NCBI RefSeq assembly: GCF_004011695.2
Contig: NC_082412.1
Coordinates: forward strand, 558,001 to 622,000
From: Ascochyta rabiei
Lineage: Eukaryota; Ascomycota; Dothideomycetes; Pleosporales; Didymellaceae
Length of the DNA: 64,000 nucleotides
Reading direction: 5' to 3'
In this document: positions 22,307 to 32,506 of the stretch, piece by piece
How positions within the stretch are numbered: position 1 is the first letter of the stretch
How the letters are laid out: every line of letters begins with the position of its first letter
The notes under the pieces: generated by a model
What the model was told of the DNA's origin: nothing
Databases searched by the model: none
What the model saw: the letters and a program-made list of their open reading frames with translations, nothing else
Position numbers and translations under genes: made by a program

Positions 22307-22865
22307 TGCTATCTAGTAGAGATAGGATGTTTCGTTAGTTTTTGTGTTTTTTTAGATAAATCTAAGAAGATAAGATAAGATAAGATCGTTGTTGTAGAGG
22401 TGGTCTGTGATCTGCAAATCCGAATTTTTTTGCAACAGAACAGGTTAGATAACTATGCAGCGTGCAGCAACTAGACGCCTAGAGGCTCTAGAAAGCTTAG
22501 GATAGTATAACCTTGCTGGGTTAAGATAGACCTTAATGTTTTTTAGGTGTGCAGGGCCCTATGTCGAAATTTAAGAGTTAAATACTTAATGTGCTATCTA
22601 GTAGGGATAGGTTGTTTTGTTGGTTTTTGTGTTCTTTTAGATAAGATCTTTTAAGATAAGATAAGATAAGATATTTATTGTAAGGGTGGTCTGTGCTCTG
22701 CAAATCTAGATTTTTTTCTTTTTTTATAATAGAACAGGTTGGATAAACAGGCAGCGTGCAGCAACTAGACGCCTAGAGGCTCTAGGAAGCTTAGGATAGT
22801 ATATCCTCGCTGGGTTAAGATAGACTCTAATGTTTTTTTTGGTGTTTAGGGCCCTATGTCGAAAT
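22307..22865. repeat. Two tandem units of ~270 bp upstream of LINE-1
   Basis: Unit 1 (22307-22570) and unit 2 (22592-22865) begin TGCTATCTAGTAG and end GGGCCCTATGTCGAAAT, with a 285-bp start-to-start spacing. Both contain a GATAAGATAAGATAAGAT run and the block GCAGCGTGCAGCAACTAGAC. They keep TGG, TGA and TCA, so RIP barely touched them. In position they resemble promoter monomers in a LINE 5' UTR, but coding evidence is absent and they could be an unrelated repeat. Confidence 0.85.
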
Positions 22866-22889
22866 CTCGCTTTGTTGTGGTTAGGTTTT

Positions 22890-23029
22890 GAATAATTGTT
22901 GTGTGTTGTTCTTTGTTTTTGTTCCCCTGTGTTTAGTGAAATTTAGGTTCTTTACTAGTGTGCTAACCCTATTAGTTCCTGCTCGATTGTACAGATCCTA
23001 CCTTGCTAAAGCTTATTCTATCTAACATA
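22890..23029 (-). repeat. Truncated copia-2-type solo LTR
   Basis: The reverse complement of this segment matches the 5' portion of the copia-2 LTR, from TGTTAGATAGAATAAGC to about CAACAATTATT. The last ~30 bp of the LTR are replaced by unrelated sequence, and a TG-rich block (GTGTGTTGTTCTTTG) is added near 22900. It sits exactly at the broken 5' end of LINE-2. Confidence 0.8.
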
Positions 23030-24190
23030 ACTACAGTGTTCCTAGACATTAAAGGAGCCTTTAACCATGTCTTACTAGGCTAACTACTTACTATTCAGCA
23101 ACAACTAAAACTACCGTGCAGCCTAATAGCCTAGATCTAATTATTCCTCTCTAGACGCTAACTCTTATTATCCTTTAATGAAAAAATAGAAGAATTGAGT
23201 AATATAAATGCTGAAATCCTATAAGGAAGCCCCATCTTACCTATTCTATTCCTGATATATATTAGACCCCTATTCCAGTTAATAATAAACTACTCGCTAT
23301 CCTACCTAGACAACCTAGCTATTACAGTATTGTCTACTAGCCTAAAGAAAAACATCTACCTACTAGAAAGGGATATAGCTAGCCTATTTAAAAAAGGGTC
23401 TAGCTGTGTAATTTAGTTTAATACGTTAAAAACTAAACTTCTTTTCTTTACTATAAGCTAAAAAGCATAAAACTACACTCCTACTCTAATAGACAAGTCT
23501 ATAGTAACACTAAAAAAGACTTTTTAATAGCTTAGAATCTACTTTAATAATAGACTCTTGTTTAAAGGGGACGCTGCTATAAGGATTAGCTAGGTAAGGA
23601 ATACGTTTTACACAATGTGCAGACTAGCAAATATCAGCAAAGGCCTTATACCTACTGCCCTTAGATAAATATACCTAGCCTGTGTTACTAGCATAGCAGA
23701 CTATAGATGCTAGGTCTTCTAGAAGTAATAAGTAGGAATAGCAAAACATCTATAAGGACTACAGAACCTAGTACTTAGGATAATCTTAGGTATCTTCTAA
23801 ACTTTACCTATAATACCCTAAGAGGTAAAGGCAGTACTAGCCCCTCCCACTATAAGGCTAAACCCTAAAATAAGAATGTACGCCTTTAAAGCTAAAAACC
23901 TACTAAAAACTTCTCTATCTACACTGCTACAACACAGCTGAAATCTACCTTATAAAACACAGACCTAGACTCTAGTACAAGGTAAGGAGAGGTTAACTAT
24001 ACTAGGCTAAGAATAGGACCTCCTATACTACTTATGCGAATTACACAGTCTATATAAAAGGCTATGCCTAATATAAGAGAAGAAAATCTAAAAGACCTCT
24101 ACTTCTACCCCTAGAACAAGGCTAAAGCATACTAGACTTAAAACCTAAGACTACTAAAAGAAGAAAAAGTAAAAGCATATAAAACATAGA
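23030..24190 (+). pseudogene. LINE-2 reverse transcriptase (partial), decayed
   Basis: The frame opens with FLDIKGAFNHVLLG at about 23040-23080 (first palm Asp). A GSPILPILFLIYIRPLF motif (expected after a PQ pair) lies near 23225-23275 and the catalytic box at 23303-23314 reads Y-L-D-N instead of YxDD. FNTLKTKLLFFT and the thumb region follow. This is standard for Tad/CgT1 LINEs. Stops occur every 20-60 codons, so it is inactive. Confidence 0.88.
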
Positions 24191-24199
24191 TGCTAGAAA

Positions 24200-24700
24200 A
24201 AGTAGGAAGTAATATACTAGCTATCTACACAGACGCTTCTTCTTTAGAGAAAGGCCTAGGCCTAGGCATAGGAGTAGGAAATACAGTCCTAGACTACAAA
24301 CAACAGCCTAAAGAAATCTACGCTACAAACTATAATATTAGTAAAGGCTAAATTGTATACAACAGAGATCTAGAAGATATAATAAGAGGCATTAAAATTG
24401 CAGCTACTAAAGATACTACAGCACGGAACGTCTAAGTCCTTACAGACAATTAGGCAGCAATCCTAAGACTAAAAACTCCTTTAAACGAACCTAGACAGGC
24501 CTAGCAAATACGCTGCACAAAGGCAGCTAAAAGTATTAAAAACAAAGAAGCTACAATTAGCCTTAAATAGATCCCTAGACACTAGGACATTGCAGGAAAC
24601 AAGAAAGCAGACTCTCTAGCAAAAGAAGCAAATAAAAATAGGTCTACCTCTAACTTAACAAGCATTGCTATAACTAGAATTTGAGTTAAAGCTGTTATAA
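24200..24700 (+). pseudogene. LINE-2 RNase H, decayed
   Basis: Plus-strand frame with IYTDASSLEKGLGLGIGVG at about 24215-24275 (first acidic residue kept), LTDN near 24440 (second part of the active site) and the IPRH-DIAGNKKADSLAKEA motif near 24570-24630 with the last conserved Asp. RNase H removes template RNA during target-primed synthesis; its presence is typical of Tad-clade LINEs. A few stops interrupt it. The region to about 25050 reads as the C-terminal extension. Confidence 0.88.
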
Positions 24701-25049
24701 TAGACAAGTGGGAACACAAATTAGACACCTACACAGCTACAGCAATTTTAAGGAAAATAGACACCTATGCAACAAAATACAGGCTAGGACTAACAAAGAA
24801 GATAAAACTACTAGAATAAACTAAGAGACAGGTAGCTAGTGTCTATTACTAACTAAAACTAGGATATAGATACAATAAAGTATACCTGCTCAATTATAGA
24901 CGGTAGATAATAACAGATGTATCTGCAGCTAAATATAAATAACATAGCATCGTCTACTTAGCTATAGAGAATACAGAAATGTAAGGAAAACATTGTAAGA
25001 TAGCCTACAAGAACAAAGGCTTTTAATAGACTACTACTACACTTAACAG

Positions 25050-25316
25050 AAGGAATTCTAGCTACTCTAGCTTTTAATTTAGAAACAAGGGTAGGCACCT
25101 GTAAGTGGTACCTACAATAAACAACAGACACCTAGAAACCTCTCTTAACTTCTTAGAGCATAGGCTCTCATTATGGGACTTTAAACATATATTAACTATT
25201 CCCTTTTACAAACACGCCCCTTAAATTACTAGAGTAGCTTAACTGCTTTTGTCTTATATGGTCTTAGACTTACACAGGACTTTAAACATATTATTTAATT
25301 AACTAATTAATAAATA
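25050..25316 (+). other. LINE-2 3' UTR and TTAA-rich tail
   Basis: Non-coding 3' end containing CCTTAAATTACTAGAG and GTCTTAGACTTACACAGG, then a degenerate TAAT/TTAA tail. The same ~150 bp ends the two non-autonomous retroposons at 19265-19405 and about 48080-48222, so this is probably the RT recognition sequence. Confidence 0.82.
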
Positions 25317-25760
25317 AACCTAACTAGCGTCTAAGAAAGAGAAGTTGCGTGTGCGCATAAAAGACATTTACAAGGTGTAAACTAAAGTGCTGCGTAGTTC
25401 TAAAAAGACTATAGAAGACTTACGTATAGCTTATGTATGTAAGGAGCAGTTGCAACAACAAATAGATTTGTTAGACTATTGTGCTAAGCAGTCTATTGCG
25501 GTAAAGGAGCGTGGTATTAAAGAGTAAGAACAGTTAGAGGTGGGGACTATTGAGTTAGATCCGTCTAATAAGTTCTTGTTACTGCCTAGTACCTAGAGCG
25601 CCTTTGCAGGCTAGCCCCTAGAGTACTAGGAGAGTAACGTGGCACTGCCTGATTAGTCTCTTTAAATTGCTTTAATAACTACTGGCAGTTTGTAAGGTGC
25701 GTAGTTAGTTTATATGTGTTTTCTAAGTTAGGGTATCCTAACTACTTAACTAGATATTTA
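25317..25760 (+). pseudogene. Antisense coiled-coil ORF next to gypsy-3a, decayed
   Basis: A plus-strand frame from about 25342 reads KLRVRIKDIYKV, then SSKKTIEDLRIAYVCKEQLQ and QIDLLDYCAKQSIAVKERGI, rich in Lys, Glu and Leu with coiled-coil character. It ends near 25690 with a SL.GAQ motif. It faces the 3' end of the minus-strand gypsy-3a pol gene. An analogous frame ending SL.GTQ lies at the same place beside the other gypsy-3 copy (62064-62390), so I infer it belongs to the element. Function is unknown; a few stops interrupt it. Confidence 0.55.
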
Positions 25761-26985
25761 TCCTAGCTACCTTCCTTCTAGTGTTATATTAATTTTTAAA
25801 TTTAAATTAGTCTTTACTATTAGATTAGTAAAAGAAATTGTTCTAGGTAGGCGTTCTGGAGTTAGCTGGTTCTAACAAGAAGATGTGAAACACTAGGTAG
25901 ATCTTTGCATCCTTTAGCAGATTAAGTCTGTAATTAACTAAGCTTATTTGTTTAGAAAGAAAAACAAGTCTCACTTTAACATGTTTTTTGTTTTTTTGTT
26001 AGTCTTTGCGTTTAAAGGTTTTTAATAAGAAGATAGACCTTATTCCCTCTTTTAGCTAAGGTGCTGTTTTTCCTTTCTAGTTAACATAATAGATTGCTTG
26101 TTCTTAAGCTTTGCTAATGTTTTCTAGTAATTTCTAGTGTACTTCCTTTAGTTAGGCTACTAGAGATATTACTAATTCTGTCTAGATAATCGTGTAAAGA
26201 CTTCTAGGAAAGAGACTTAGGTGTCTTCTGGAATTTACAAAGAACATCGTTATACGTATTACTTCTAATAATTTGTTATTATATGTACTCTATACTATAG
26301 GTAATAGCAAAACCTAGATATTCTGTTGCTAGTTGCTGTATATCTGTTAGTAGGTTTCTATAGGCTAATATATTCTTTTAGTTTGTCTATCTGTTTGCAG
26401 GTAATAAGTGGTTAACAGCTTCTTCTTGGTACCTATTGCTGCTAACAGTGTAGCTAAATAGTTTCACGTAAAGAGCTTGTCTTAATTACGAATAATAGAT
26501 TCTAGAATGCTGCAGTACCTTATTACTTAATCTAAGAATACTTAAGCTAGTTGCTTAGCAGTATATTTGTTACCTAAAGGTATTATCTCAGCATACTTCG
26601 TAAATCTGTCTACTACTACAAAAGTTAAGTTGTAGGCGTATCCTACAATAGGGTCCTTAGAGACAGGTAGCTGTGTAATAAAGTATATAGTAATATCTGT
26701 GTATAGCGCTGTTAGTAGCTCTATAGCCTGTATTTCTCTGTTTCTTATATATGTAATTCACCTGTTTTGTTAACAATTAACACAGTTCTTAATATACTTA
26801 GTAACCTTGTCTTTTTCATTCTTAAACTTATAATACCTTTTAAATAACACTATTATATGCGTAATTCTAGGGTGTCTGTATAGCAGGTTTTTATAACAGC
26901 TAGCTATAACTTCTTCTTAAACTTCCTTTAGTACTTAAATTAGAATACGTTATTTCTACTAAACTTATATTATATTGTTAAGCTG
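25761..26985 (-). pseudogene. gypsy-3a integrase and C-terminal domain, decayed
   Basis: On the minus strand, the zinc-binding part is near 26760-26870. The core reads FITQLPVSKDPIVGYAYNL and VVDRFTKYAEIIPLGNKYTA near 26540-26720, then RYCSILESIIRN-DKLFT and LLAAIGTKKKLLTTYY with the QTD-QTKR motif near 26330-26480. The third acidic residue now reads Lys. The C-terminal segment at 25840-25930 reads KIYLVFHIFLLEP, the usual post-chromodomain motif. This integrase would insert gypsy-3 cDNA. The second copy at 62480-63421 is closely similar. Confidence 0.85.
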
Positions 26986-28400
26986 TTACAATAGTCCTAA
27001 GGATCTATCCTTATTATTTCTTACTATAGCGTGCTTGTTATTGTTTTTGTTCCTGTAAGGTTATGTTGTTAACTAAGTGTATTAGCTCTACTATTATCTT
27101 TTCCTAAGGTATACAGTATCTTAAGCTTATACCTTCCTAACAGTTCTAAATGTCTAGCTTGTCTTTTGTGAAGAGCCTTGGTTGTTATAAAATAAATTAG
27201 GTTCTTGTGGTCTATGTATAAAATAAGGTCTAAGTAGCTTTCTACGTAGATTCTCTAATGTTCTACACCTAATACAATTGCTATAAGCTCTTTATTACGT
27301 ATATCATAGTTTTCTTCTTCTCCTATAAACTTTTATAAATAGTATGTAATTAGGTGCTATAGGCTATCTCGTTCTTACGTAACATGAGGCTCTAATACTA
27401 GATCTAATGTATTAAATTTAATTTAAAGTAGCTTTCTACTCTTAATTGTAATTAATGTAGGTGGTTCTACGTATATTTGCTTTAGTAACTAAAAGGAATC
27501 TTCTTATGCTTTTTCCTATTTAAATAGAACATCCTTCTGTGTTAGCTTAGTAAGCAGTAGTACTTTTGTAGAGTAGTCCTTAATAAAGCGTTAGTCAAAG
27601 TCAACAAAGCTAAGGAATTCCTAGATTCCCTTAACTGATTTTAGTGTTAGCTAATCCTTTACAACCTATATCTTCTTTAGGCTTATTTTTACTCTATATC
27701 TTCCTATAATATAGCTAAGGAATTTTACTTCTTCCTTATGCTATTTACACCTCTCTAGCTTTAAGCAGAGGTCTGCTTTTCCTAGGCAGTCTAACACTTT
27801 CTTTACGTAGATTTTGTGTTTATTTAGTGTCTTGCTATACACTAGTTTATTATTAAGGTATACTACTATTACTCTGTCTAGGTACTCTCTTAATAAGTTA
27901 TTAATTAGAGCCTAGGACGTAGCTAGTGTATTAGTTAGCCTAAATAGCATAACTAGGTATTTGTAATAACTGTAACAGGTTTTAAATGCTGTCTTCCATT
28001 CCTTACCTTTCTTAATGCGTATAAGATTGTACGCCCTAGGCAAGTAAAGTCTAGTAAAGTATTATGCTCTGCTAAGTCTGTCTTGTAACTTGTTAATGTT
28101 TAGTAGCAGGTATTAATTTCTAATTATAATATTATTAAGATTTTAGTAGTTAACATACAGGCGTAGTCAGCTGTCTTTCTTAGCTGCAAAGGTAATAGGG
28201 GATCCTGCTAGGGATTCTAATTCTCTAATAAATCCTTTCTTAAGGTTCTCCTTTATGTACTTGCATAGTACCTTAAGGTCCTTTTCTAAGAGTCCGTATA
28301 TAGGTCTAAAGGGCAGTTCCTTCCTCTCCTAGAGCTTAATATTACAGTTCTATAGTTTGTGCTGCAGTAATACCTTTATAGTCTTCTTATACTAGAAGAG
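26986..28400 (-). pseudogene. gypsy-3a reverse transcriptase and RNase H, decayed
   Basis: The minus strand reads the RT, with the catalytic box at 27849-27860 now Y-L-N-N followed by KLVYSKTLNKHKIYVKKVL, then a FLSYIIG motif and the FLSFVDFDQRFIKDYS connection near 27590-27640. RNase H follows down to about 27000 with YDIRNKELIAIV and the IDHKNLIYFITTK motif near 27190-27270. Both catalytic Asp codons of the RT became AAT, fitting TGA-to-TAA on the coding strand. Confidence 0.86.
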
Positions 28401-28599
28401 TTTTATATAACTCTTATATTTATCTAGGATGTTAGGGAGTGCACTGTCCTTCTCCTTAACTGCGCCTTTTCTATCTCCTACTATCTAAGTAGTTAGTAGC
28501 TAGCTAACTGCTCTTTTTTGGCGCGTCTTATGTGTTAAAGAGATATTATTAATCTCTTTCTTATTAACTAATTGCAGCGTGCGTTTAGTGCAGCTATAC

Positions 28600-28970
28600 A
28601 GTGCTTACATCTATTAAAAAAGATTTATTACTTCTTCTAATTAATTTGTAGATTATACTTTTATAACTATAGTAGTCCTAATATAAAATTATAGGTAGCT
28701 GTTCTAAGACTGTTAAGGTCTAACTTCTCTTTATAGTCTTGTATCCTTAGAGGGGCACCTTAAGCTTTAAGCGTAGTTCTTTCTTCCCCTAGCAATATGT
28801 CCCTGTTAGCAACTTATAGTAGGTATAGTTCTTCTTTATACTATAGTTAAAGTCTAGCTTCTTCTACTACTGTGCAGGATACATAGTTTCCCTAGGCTCC
28901 TAAGTCTAATAATGCTAATAGCTCTACTCTATTTAGTATAATAGTAAGCTTAATAAGGCAATTAGTCCTA
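28600..28970 (-). pseudogene. gypsy-3a aspartic protease, decayed
   Basis: Minus-strand frame reading ELLALLDLGA.ETMYPA at about 28905-28960 (the D[ST]G triad reads D-L-G), then KKLDFNYSIKK and YNFILGLLQL-KYNLQIN near 28640-28690, the ILG motif closing the pepsin-like fold. It should process Gag-Pol and sits between gag and RT as in Ty3/gypsy. Confidence 0.8.
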
Positions 28971-29839
28971 ATAGAATCAATAGATTAATCCCTAGCGCTC
29001 TTAGGCGCTGTCCTAAAAAAGTTTTGTTAGTAAATCTGTTATGTTCCTTATGTCTGCAGTAGACTTTACAGTCTTAATATAGGCAGTTTTACTAGTCCGC
29101 GTTAGAGCACTGCCTATTAACTACAAGCTATTTATAAATTACTGCTTAAAGGTTATCTATTCTAGAAAAGTAGACACAGCTGCGTTTGTTAATAAGATGC
29201 CTTGTTATAGACTGGCCTTAGGGTAGGATATAATTATGTAGATATGGTATTGTATCTCTTATAGAGGTAACACGTTGCGTGTCCTTCTAATATGTCTGTA
29301 GGGCACGTAACTGCCCTGTCTTGCTTAAGGCTTAGACAAGGTCTAAGCCTATAACATACCTCTGTTCCCTATCCCTCCTAGGCTGTATATATTTTGCTAG
29401 GTCCTTTCTATATTTAGTGTGGCCTAGAAGATACTAGTAGTAGGTAAACTCTAGGGCTAGTTGTGGTTGCGTACAGGTCTGGCTACTAGTAGGTTAGCTA
29501 CTTATCGAGTCTGTAGTTTACCTAGGGTAGTCCCTATACGCACCTAGGTTGTTTTTACTTTACCTAGCGCACCTACCTAAGTTAGACACTGTACTAATCT
29601 ACGCTTCTACCTAACCTACCTATAACATACCTACCTAATTTTCTGTACGCGCCCTTAGCCTATCTACTATATCTATTATTAACTCTACTTATAGTTCTTA
29701 GGCTACTAGTTAAGGAGCTAGTAGTTCCTCTAGAGGGGGTGGTTATAGTCTGCTACAGTCCCTCCTCTCTGCCTACAACGTACCCCTAGTATTTCTTATC
29801 TATAGTTTCTAATCTAGTTATAGAGCCTAAATATATATA
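28971..29839 (-). pseudogene. gypsy-3a gag region, split by a solo LTR
   Basis: Upstream of the protease the minus strand reads gag-like sequence. There is a possible knuckle remnant near 29040-29080 (CRHKEHN), SKTAYIKTVKSTADIRN near 29050-29110 and, beyond the solo LTR at 29203-29356, YYQYLLGHTKYRKDLAKYIQ near 29390-29450. The N-terminal part (29500-29839) is Ser/Thr/Arg-rich. It ends at pogo-A3. Boundaries are approximate and many stops occur. Confidence 0.55.
29203..29356 (-). repeat. Solo LTR of the gypsy-4 family
   Basis: 154 bp, TGTTATAG...CTATAACA, the reverse complement of the gypsy-4 LTR at 59653-59807. It is flanked by TGCCT (29198-29202) and TACCT (29357-29361), a 5-bp TSD differing by one G-to-A change of the RIP type. 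It contains the hairpin GGCTTAGAC-AAG-GTCTAAGCC at 29329-29349. A solo LTR arises by recombination between the two LTRs of a full element. Confidence 0.9.
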
Positions 29840-29841
29840 TA

Positions 29842-31704
29842 ACATACTCTACAGGTAAGCAGATCAAACAGGTGAGCGGATCACTCTGCCAAGACCACAC
29901 CAAATTTCTACCCTATTATAGCTCGCATTAGCCCACTTTGGCCTTGTATACAGTAGTGCAGTACATAATATTATTTAGAAACATCTTCTACAGCCTTCTT
30001 ACATGTATGTAAGTTATGTCTAACATTATAGCACTTTATACAGCGTCTTTAGGTTACTTCCCCTCCTTTAGCGCGCACTTGCTTCTTTGCCTTCTTACTA
30101 TTACTACGCGCCCTAAACTTAGTTAGAGTAGTTAATTAAAGGCCTTCCTTAGCTGTTAGGACTCTCTCCTGCTGTAATCGCTTTCTTTTATACAATTTAC
30201 GTCGCATAGCAGCCTTATTTGCTGCTCGAAGCCTAGTAATCTCCCTTTAAGCCAACACTAGCTTATGCGCTACTATAGCTGCGCCTTTAGCAAGCTTTTT
30301 AAAGGCCTTAACTATTAAAGTTAGTAAGCTGCTTGCATGCCTTTAAATCCTCTCTCAAACCAGCGTTAATTGCGACCCTAATTGCAGGGTAGTGCTTGGG
30401 GTTTGGGACTGCCAGGGCTCATCTTCTATAGTAGGTAGCGGTAGGGTACGTAGGCGGACATCAAGACCTATTATGACCCGTTCTAGGTTAAGGGGGACTA
30501 TTCCAGCGCCTTAGAAGCCTTCTTAGATATTGCTAGAAGTAAATGTCTCCTTATAGGCGTCTATAAAGCATAGTAGGAACTTAGTTTTAGTAATATAAGT
30601 AATGTAGTTGTATATAAGATTCTTAGCTTAGCGCCTATATACCTTCTTTAGAGGGGCAAAACAACCTATATCTAGTGGTTATAAGAGGTGAGATAAGTAT
30701 AGAGGCATACACAGTGTAACAATCTTTGCTTCCTTACAGTATTATTAGAAGTTAAGGGAGTTGTGGCTCTTGTGGCTGTTAATAAGGAGCAGCTAGTGTA
30801 CTCCTTAGGTGCGTGTCTTTGTATAGGCATTAAAGTGCTTTAACCAGTCTCAACCAAGCTTGTTAGTAGTCCATCCGTTCTCAGAGACTCCAATAACCCA
30901 GTCATAGGGCAGATTGTCCTCTTTGTACCAGGCAGAGAGGTGGTTGTAGCCTTTAAAGATAATAAAGGGTAGAATAGCCTACCCTGTGCCATTAATGCCC
31001 TGTATGACTGTTGTCCACTCTCAATTGCCCTACTGCACTGCCTTTAGCCGTCCTTAACGCTCTAAGCCTGTAACAACTGCTCCTGTCAATATCTAGCCTA
31101 TTATAAAGCCTGTCTTATTAAAGTTGTATGTGTTATTGTCCTAGATACTATACTTAGCTTTAACATTCGCTACAAGCCTAAACCAGCCCCTAATAATCTC
31201 TGGATCCTTACAGAGGGCTCTCTTGTAGTTGTACTTGCGATTAAACCTTACTTTAAGGTTAGGGCGGCGCTTAACAAACGTGTTAGGCCAGTTTATGCCA
31301 ACATAGCCTATATTGCACTTAGCATATAAAGAATTAGCTATATCAGCTACAGCAGCTAGCTAAGGGGCAAATCCTTGTGTATCTAGCTTAAGGATGTACT
31401 TAGCAATCACGTCCTCCTTAGTCTAGTCTATAATCTGTTAAACTGGCGTACAATTAGCTTATGCAGGTCGTCCTGTGTATTAAGCGTGTAGTATGCTGTA
31501 AGGCACGTTATATATAGCTGCAGCGCATTACACAGTAAGCATTACGTCTTATTTAATTGCCTAGAGCGCAAGCTGTATTGCAGCTTCTCTTAAGGGCGTA
31601 GATTAATGTTGTTGTTGAGGCATTGCGTAGTAAGGTGGAGGTTTGGTGTGGTCTTGGCAGAGTGATCCGCTTACCCGTTTGATCCGCTCACCCGTAGAGT
31701 ACGT
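29842..31704 (-). mobile_element. pogo-A3, Fot/pogo DNA transposon (inverted copy)
   Basis: 1863 bp, flanked by TA (29840-29841 and 31705-31706), same family and length as pogo-A1 and A4 but on the minus strand. The right terminus (minus-strand 5' end) keeps ACGTACTCTACGGG and the GGATC subterminal repeats; the left one has lost two CpA positions (ACATACTCTAC). It is inserted at the 5' side of gypsy-3a. Confidence 0.95.
29971..31623 (-). pseudogene. pogo-A3 transposase (550 codons, stops)
   Basis: Minus-strand frame from ATG (31621-31623) to TAA (29971-29973), 550 codons with no frameshift. The domain order is as in pogo-A1: psq-type helix-turn-helix, CENP-B-like domain, DDE_1 core and CCHC knuckle. 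The first catalytic motif reads YNFNKTGF, as in the other copies. It retains more Trp and Gln codons than pogo-A4, so it is less RIP-mutated, but it is still interrupted by TAG/TAA. Confidence 0.92.
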
Positions 31705-31706
31705 TA

Positions 31707-31962
31707 GAAAGCTTACTGCTGTTGTATAGGCAACTATAAAGTTAAGAGTAACTAAGATAATAAAGACCTAGTCCCTGTCTCTGCTAGCGCTGTCCTGTGC
31801 CGCCCCTACCGCCTCCTTACTATCCTTACTAGCTAGTCTTATAAGCGCCTACGTCTGTTATAGGCCTACTTACCTACTAATTCCTTCTACAGCTAACTAC
31901 GTTTCTAGCGCTAGTAAGACCTGCTGTACCTGCGCTAAGTGTAAGCGCGTTTGTGTTTATAA
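31707..31962 (+). other. Plus-strand Cys-motif fragment between pogo-A3 and copia-2
   Basis: A short coding-like stretch reads CCTCAKCKRVCVYN at about 31921-31965, a C-x2-C-x4-C pattern, cut by the copia-2 insertion. It resumes at 46252 as poorly coding sequence. It could be another of the Cys-rich ORFs that accompany gypsy elements here. Too short to classify. Confidence 0.4.
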
Positions 31963-31967
31963 CAACA
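31963..31967. repeat. TSD of copia-2 (left)
   Basis: CAACA before the left LTR; the partner at 46247-46251 reads TAACA, one C-to-T change. Confidence 0.8.
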
Positions 31968-32140
31968 TGTTAGATAGAATAAGCTCTAGTAAGGTTAGAT
32001 CTGTACAATCGAGTAGTGACTAATAGGCTTAGCACACTAGCGAAGAACCTAAATCTCACTAAACACAGGGGAACAGGAACATACAACAATTATTAATATT
32101 ATTAAGTTACTGTATTACACATTTATTATACTATCTAATA
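31968..32140 (+). repeat. copia-2 5' LTR
   Basis: 173 bp, starting TGTTAGATAGAATAAGC. Direct repeat of 46074-46246 and reverse complement of most of the truncated LTR at 22890-23029. Confidence 0.93.
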
Positions 32141-32506
32141 ATTAAGAGTCTTTCTGCTATAACTAACGTAAAATAGCATAATTAACCTACTATAACCCTA
32201 TAATAACGCTAAGGGACTACACAGACTACACAGGCTACATTACACAACTAAAGGCTAGATACATAGTCTACAATATCTAGTATAAGATAAATCTAAAACC
32301 TAGTGTCTAAGTAATACTAAAACTACTATCTATACGTGTGCCTGTTATTACAGACTACGCGCTAGCTCCTAGCATTAAAGTCCTAACCAGACTAACTAAA
32401 CTATTAACTAGAGCTTAGAAGGCTTTTAAGGAAGACCTTAAATATTATAAGATACTCCTTAAACAGTATAAGAGTAATTAATATAAGTATAAAAAAGAAC
32501 AAAGTA

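Larger units (their letters stand above)
23030..25316 (+). mobile_element. LINE-2, 3' half of a Tad-like LINE
   Basis: Plus-strand LINE of the same family as LINE-1. It starts inside the RT palm next to the truncated LTR and includes the end of the RT, RNase H, a C-terminal region and a 3' UTR ending in a TTAA/TAAT-rich tail at about 25275-25316. The tail is shared with the non-autonomous retroposon. ORF1 and the endonuclease are missing. The two LINE copies are inverted and overlap only in the RT. Confidence 0.87.

Noticed and set aside
22307..22865. Tandem units considered as LTRs
   Set aside because: They are only 21 bp apart, have no TG/CA ends and no internal region, so they cannot be a pair of LTRs.
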